Below are positions 14,710 to 17,671 of a stretch of DNA of 17,671 bases, piece by piece. The notes under the pieces are model-generated. The model saw only the letters and a program-made list of their open reading frames with translations. It ran no database searches and was not told where the DNA came from. Source of the DNA: Cryomorphaceae bacterium (GTDB taxonomy: Bacteria > Bacteroidota > Bacteroidia > Flavobacteriales > Schleiferiaceae). The first letter of the stretch is position 1; each line of letters opens with the position of its first letter. Both the position numbers and the translations under genes were made by a program. The stretch covers positions 1-17,671 of the forward strand of contig CATITW010000255.1 in assembly GCA_949547975.1 (NCBI GenBank), written 5' to 3'.

Positions 14710-14747
14710 AGCCCCGTTTCTTAAGTCTTAAGAAGCGGGGCTTTTTT
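14710..14747 (+). terminator. Rho-independent terminator after the rhodopsin gene
   Basis: A 15-pair stem: AGCCCCG, a T-G wobble, then TTCTTAA on the left arm (14710-14724), loop GTC, and the complementary right arm ending CGGGGCT at 14742. A run of six T (14742-14747) overlaps the last stem base. It begins 23 bases after the opsin stop and insulates the monocistronic opsin mRNA from the peptidase gene downstream. Confidence 0.93.
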
Positions 14748-14794
14748 ATTTGTGGTTCTTGCTACCTTCGCTTGAAGACACCAGCAACCTACTT

Positions 14795-16684
14795 ATGAAA
14801 AGGCACCTCCTCCACTTCGTACTTGCCGCGTTACCGCTGTTTAGCGCAGCTCAAAAAACCGGCATTCACTCGTATTCCATCGACCTTACTACTGTCGTGG
14901 AAGACCGCGTCAAAGTCACCGTAGATGCCAGTGCCGCTGGACTCGGAGATACTAAAAACAGCTACTACGCCTACCATTTCCCCGCAACCATCCCCGGCAC
15001 CTATGCCACGTTAGACTACGGCCGATTCATTCGCGACTTTAAAGCGTTCGATCCTGCAGGCAATGCAATCAAGGTGAAGAAATCGGGCAACACCTACCGC
15101 ATTTACGGTAAACCTTCCCGCTTGGAATATTGGGCGGACGACACCTTCGACGCGAAAATTCGCAAAAACAAGGTTTTTGAACCTGCCGGAACAAACAACC
15201 AGGAACGCCGCAACTTCTTGCTGAACCACGCGGGCTACTTTGGCTTTTTTGAAGGCCTCGAAGAATTGCCTGTATCTCTTGAAATTTTAAAAAGCCCCAC
15301 CCTCTATGGCATCAGCGCCATGGAGAGCTACAGCTACGGCAACACCCAAGTCTTTAACGCGCGAAACTACCATCACTTCCTGGACTGCCCGGTGATGGTC
15401 AGCAAGCCTGATACGACCAGCTTCAAGCTCGGCGGCGCGAAGGTGACCATTAGCGTATTCACCGAAAACGGTCGTGCACTTTCCGACGACATCTATGGGG
15501 CTGTTGAAACCAGTATGCAGGCCATCGAACAATTTCTCGACGGCAACCTCCCTGTAGACAACTATGCTTTTATTTTCTACATCAAAGACTACACGGAATT
15601 TGAGCCGCTGTTTAGTGGGCGTGAGATCAAAATTGGTACCATTATCAAGGCCCTTCGTCAACTCTCTGGCAAGGGATTTGGCGCGCTCGAACACGGGAAC
15701 AGTTCAGTGTATTACCTCCCCGATTTCGGAGGAACCTCCGTTTTGGACGATATGGCGGATGTGTGTATCCATGAATTCTTTCACATCTTGACTCCGCTGG
15801 GGTTGCACAGCGAAGAAATTGGCGACTTTAACTACATCGAACCCGAGATGAGCCAGCACCTGTGGTTGTATGAAGGGATCACAGAATACTTTGCCGGCAT
15901 TAGCCAAGTCAAAGGCGGCGTCATCACTAAGGACGAATATGTGCGCAGTTTGTTGCGTCAGAAATTGGTCACGAGCGAGAAATTTCCAAATCATAAAATG
16001 TCGTTTACACAGATGAGCGAAAATGTGCTGGAGAAGCCGTACAAAAAGCAATACTTACAGGTCTACCAGCGCGGTGCTGTGCTCGGAGCACTCCTAGACA
16101 TCCGTATCATGGAGCTTACCGGTGGGAAGATGAACTTACGAGACGTCATCCTCGCCTTGCGCGACCGCTATGGCGCCGAAGCCAGTTTTAAAGACGAAGA
16201 AATCATCGCCGAATTCGTCGCACTCGTGCATCCTGACCTTCAACGCTTCTTTGATCGCTACATCACGGGAAAAGAAGATTTACCCCTCCAAGAATACTTG
16301 GCCAAAGTGGGCATCGACTACGACCGTTCTTATGTTGGGCCCATGGTTGTGGATCCTTTGGCGGATAACGACATCAAAACCAAACGTATGCGTGGGACCA
16401 ACCAAATGCTCGTCAAAAAAGTAGGTAAGAACGAGTTCCTCGGACTGCAAGCTGGAGACAAGGTTGCTCTAACGAATGCCATTACCCAAACTCCGTATGG
16501 AGGACTGCAAGAAGGCACCGTGGTTCCGGTCGAGGTAGTGCGCGGCGATAAAGAACTTGAAATCCCCTACACGGTACGTTATGAAAAAGGCGCTAAGGGG
16601 CATTTCATTCGTTTCCAACGCAACCCCGAAGCGAAGGCACAAACGCTCCAAGACTTGTGGCTCGGCGAAGGGCCATTGCGCTAA
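14795..16684 (+). CDS. M61 family metallopeptidase (glycyl aminopeptidase-like), secreted
   Basis: A 629-residue exported zinc peptidase. The ATG at 14795 gives a clear signal peptide (MKRHLLHFVLAALPLFSAAQ); the frame opens earlier at a TTG (14750) inside the terminator tail, which is unlikely to be used. An N-terminal M61 beta domain is followed by the thermolysin-like catalytic domain: GALEHGNSSVYYLP, then the zinc motif HEFFH (His326, Glu327, His330) and the third-ligand region WLYEGITEYFAG (Glu360). The C-terminal part, about 535-600 (LGLQAGDKVALTNAI...), looks like a degenerate PDZ domain, as often found in the family. It would act in the periplasm or outside on peptides. TACCTTCG at 14763-14770 resembles a -7 box, but no -33 element is properly placed. 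It has no obvious tie to phototrophy. Confidence 0.9.
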   Translation: MKRHLLHFVLAALPLFSAAQKTGIHSYSIDLTTVVEDRVKVTVDASAAGLGDTKNSYYAYHFPATIPGTYATLDYGRFIRDFKAFDPAGNAIKVKKSGNTYRIYGKPSRLEYWADDTFDAKIRKNKVFEPAGTNNQERRNFLLNHAGYFGFFEGLEELPVSLEILKSPTLYGISAMESYSYGNTQVFNARNYHHFLDCPVMVSKPDTTSFKLGGAKVTISVFTENGRALSDDIYGAVETSMQAIEQFLDGNLPVDNYAFIFYIKDYTEFEPLFSGREIKIGTIIKALRQLSGKGFGALEHGNSSVYYLPDFGGTSVLDDMADVCIHEFFHILTPLGLHSEEIGDFNYIEPEMSQHLWLYEGITEYFAGISQVKGGVITKDEYVRSLLRQKLVTSEKFPNHKMSFTQMSENVLEKPYKKQYLQVYQRGAVLGALLDIRIMELTGGKMNLRDVILALRDRYGAEASFKDEEIIAEFVALVHPDLQRFFDRYITGKEDLPLQEYLAKVGIDYDRSYVGPMVVDPLADNDIKTKRMRGTNQMLVKKVGKNEFLGLQAGDKVALTNAITQTPYGGLQEGTVVPVEVVRGDKELEIPYTVRYEKGAKGHFIRFQRNPEAKAQTLQDLWLGEGPLR

Positions 16685-16721
16685 AAAAAACAAGGGCGGA
16701 CACCTTTCGGAATCCGCCCTT
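16683..16721 (-). terminator. Hairpin terminator for the regulator gene, possibly bidirectional
   Basis: AAGGGCGGA (16692-16700) pairs with TCCGCCCTT (16713-16721) around a 12-base loop. The A-run 16683-16690 becomes a U-run after the stem on the minus strand, so termination mainly serves the LuxR-type gene ending at 16835. It sits just 7 bases beyond the peptidase stop and could also slow plus-strand transcription, but no T-run follows on that side. Confidence 0.8.
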
Positions 16722-16732
16722 ACTTATAGGTT

Positions 16733-16757
16733 GTAGAACCTTTCTCACCAGTTCTAC
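16733..16757. repeat. Inverted repeat between peptidase and regulator genes
   Basis: GTAGAAC (16733-16739) and GTTCTAC (16751-16757) are perfect complements around an 11-base spacer. The site lies in the transcribed 3' end of the regulator gene, upstream of its terminator. It may be a second weak hairpin in that 3' untranslated region. No tRNA or known RNA fold could be built around it. Confidence 0.4.
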
Positions 16758-16834
16758 GTCGTTAACTCAGGGGCAAATATGCGCTAAGGAAATGGCAGCG
16801 CCAAAGAACCCTGCCGGACATCAGCTGGACACCC

Positions 16835-17671
16835 CTAAAGCGCTTGTATATAAGCGTCTAGCGATTCTGTCTTGTCGAGGTCAATCTTCTTTTTCAGTCG
16901 GTATTTGGCCTTTTCAACCGCCGCTGGGCTCACATTGAGTACCGTAGCAATCTCTTTATTGTTCATCTTCTGACGGATCAAATAACTCAAGCGAATCTCT
17001 CCTTTGGTCAATTTCTCATGCACCGCCACGAGCCTTTCAGAAAACTCGTCGTGCAAATCGCGGTAATTCTGCTCAAAATTGTCCCAATAATTTTCGCTTT
17101 GCAGTTCTCGGTTCAATTCCCGGATCAAACCGCGCAGCATCGAAACGGTCTCCTCTGAACGGTTGGGCTTCGAAGTTTCTTGCTCCAACCGTTGCTTGAA
17201 CTCCTTCAAAAGCTCCACGCGGGAGGACGTCTTTAACAGCTGGAAATTCAGCTCATCGCTCTTTTCTTTTGCCTTTGCCTCCATCGCTGCAGCTTTCGTA
17301 GCGAGCAGCTCTTTTTCAGTTTCCAACAAATGCACACGGGTTGCACGTAGCTGACGTTCTTGAATAACCGCTGCAATGCCCGCGAATCCTAAGAAGATCA
17401 GTAGTCCCAGAGTCCATTTGAACCAATTTTTCTGATAGTAAAATGCCTTTTGAACCAGCGTCAACGCCAATACGCTGTGCGCATCGTCCAGCTCATTCAA
17501 CACCCGAAATTCCAGCGTGTATTTGCCAGGGTCGAGATTGCTTAATGACACCGAACGGCTCGACGCGTTCAGCAACGTCCAGTCTGACGATAAACCGAGC
17601 ACGCGGTATTCCACTCGTGGTCGCGTATTCGTACCCGAGGTAAACAGCTCGTAGCGAACTTCTACCGTGCG
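16835..17671 (-). CDS. Triple-tyrosine / LuxR-type HTH membrane regulator, C-terminal part (5' end outside window)
   Basis: The C-terminal 278 residues of a Bacteroidota one-piece sensor-regulator. The frame is open to the window edge, so the GTG at 17614 is not the true start. Visible in order are the end of an extracytoplasmic Y_Y_Y (triple tyrosine) domain (about residues 18-58, EYRVLGLSSDWTLLN ... LDPGKYTLEFRVLN), one membrane helix (84-103), a long charged coiled coil (about 105-190), and a LuxR/GerE-type helix-turn-helix (about 224-263, IRLSYLIRQKMNNKEIATVL ... KAKYRLKKKI). The missing N terminus most often holds a beta-propeller that senses a ligand. Signal and targets are unknown. It is convergent with the peptidase gene, with terminator and inverted repeat in the 150-base gap. 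Confidence 0.88.
   Translation of the reverse strand, partial: RTVEVRYELFTSGTNTRPRVEYRVLGLSSDWTLLNASSRSVSLSNLDPGKYTLEFRVLNELDDAHSVLALTLVQKAFYYQKNWFKWTLGLLIFLGFAGIAAVIQERQLRATRVHLLETEKELLATKAAAMEAKAKEKSDELNFQLLKTSSRVELLKEFKQRLEQETSKPNRSEETVSMLRGLIRELNRELQSENYWDNFEQNYRDLHDEFSERLVAVHEKLTKGEIRLSYLIRQKMNNKEIATVLNVSPAAVEKAKYRLKKKIDLDKTESLDAYIQAL

Noticed and set aside
16722..16834. tRNA-like or structured RNA in the gap near the GTAGAAC/GTTCTAC stem
   Set aside because: No cloverleaf, anticodon arm or acceptor stem could be assembled; only one stem and the nearby terminator are supported.
1..17671. CRISPR arrays, insertion sequences, prophage or defence genes
   Set aside because: No regularly spaced repeats, transposase or phage motifs, or terminal inverted repeats were seen on either strand.

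Overview
The window reads as a chromosomal segment of an aquatic, rhodopsin-bearing member of the Bacteroidota, probably of the Flavobacteriales; the rank is inferred. The signs are a green-type proteorhodopsin (Met105), a triple-tyrosine/LuxR one-piece membrane regulator typical of this phylum, A-rich leaders instead of Shine-Dalgarno sites before most genes, and a promoter matching the Bacteroidota TTTG-N20-TAnnTTTG pattern ahead of the opsin gene. Coding density is high. No tRNA, rRNA, CRISPR array or insertion sequence was found, and no gene-free stretch reaches 300 bases.

Left part (1-7413): the 3' end of scoB (3-oxoacid CoA-transferase subunit B) converges on a tight six-gene minus-strand operon. 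In transcription order it holds a MarR regulator, a membrane fusion protein, an RND efflux pump, a TolC-type outer membrane channel, a cytochrome b561 and an OsmC-family protein. Junctions are overlaps or gaps of 0-15 bases, so the six are probably one transcript: a regulated tripartite exporter with two redox or peroxide defence proteins attached. A perfect inverted repeat upstream of marR is the likely autoregulatory operator.

Middle (7520-11723): polA, a complete DNA polymerase I with intact proofreading residues and a sliding-clamp-like motif in its linker. A membrane-anchored metallophosphoesterase is transcribed divergently from it.

Phototrophy island (11733-14747): this is the centre of interest. 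A single minus-strand gene encodes an N-terminal CrtY-type lycopene beta-cyclase fused to a C-terminal Brp/Blh-type beta-carotene 15,15'-dioxygenase, so one polypeptide would carry lycopene to retinal. Across a 201-base AT-rich intergenic region, the proteorhodopsin gene is transcribed divergently and ends at a strong intrinsic terminator. The opsin has the DTE proton-pump residues, the Schiff-base lysine, and a glycine where xanthorhodopsin has its carotenoid-antenna window. The pair therefore supplies the protein and the last two steps of chromophore synthesis. The genes for lycopene synthesis (crtE, crtB, crtI) are not in the window.

Right part (14795-17671): a secreted M61-family metallopeptidase, then a convergent membrane-bound LuxR-type regulator cut by the window edge, with a hairpin terminator between them.
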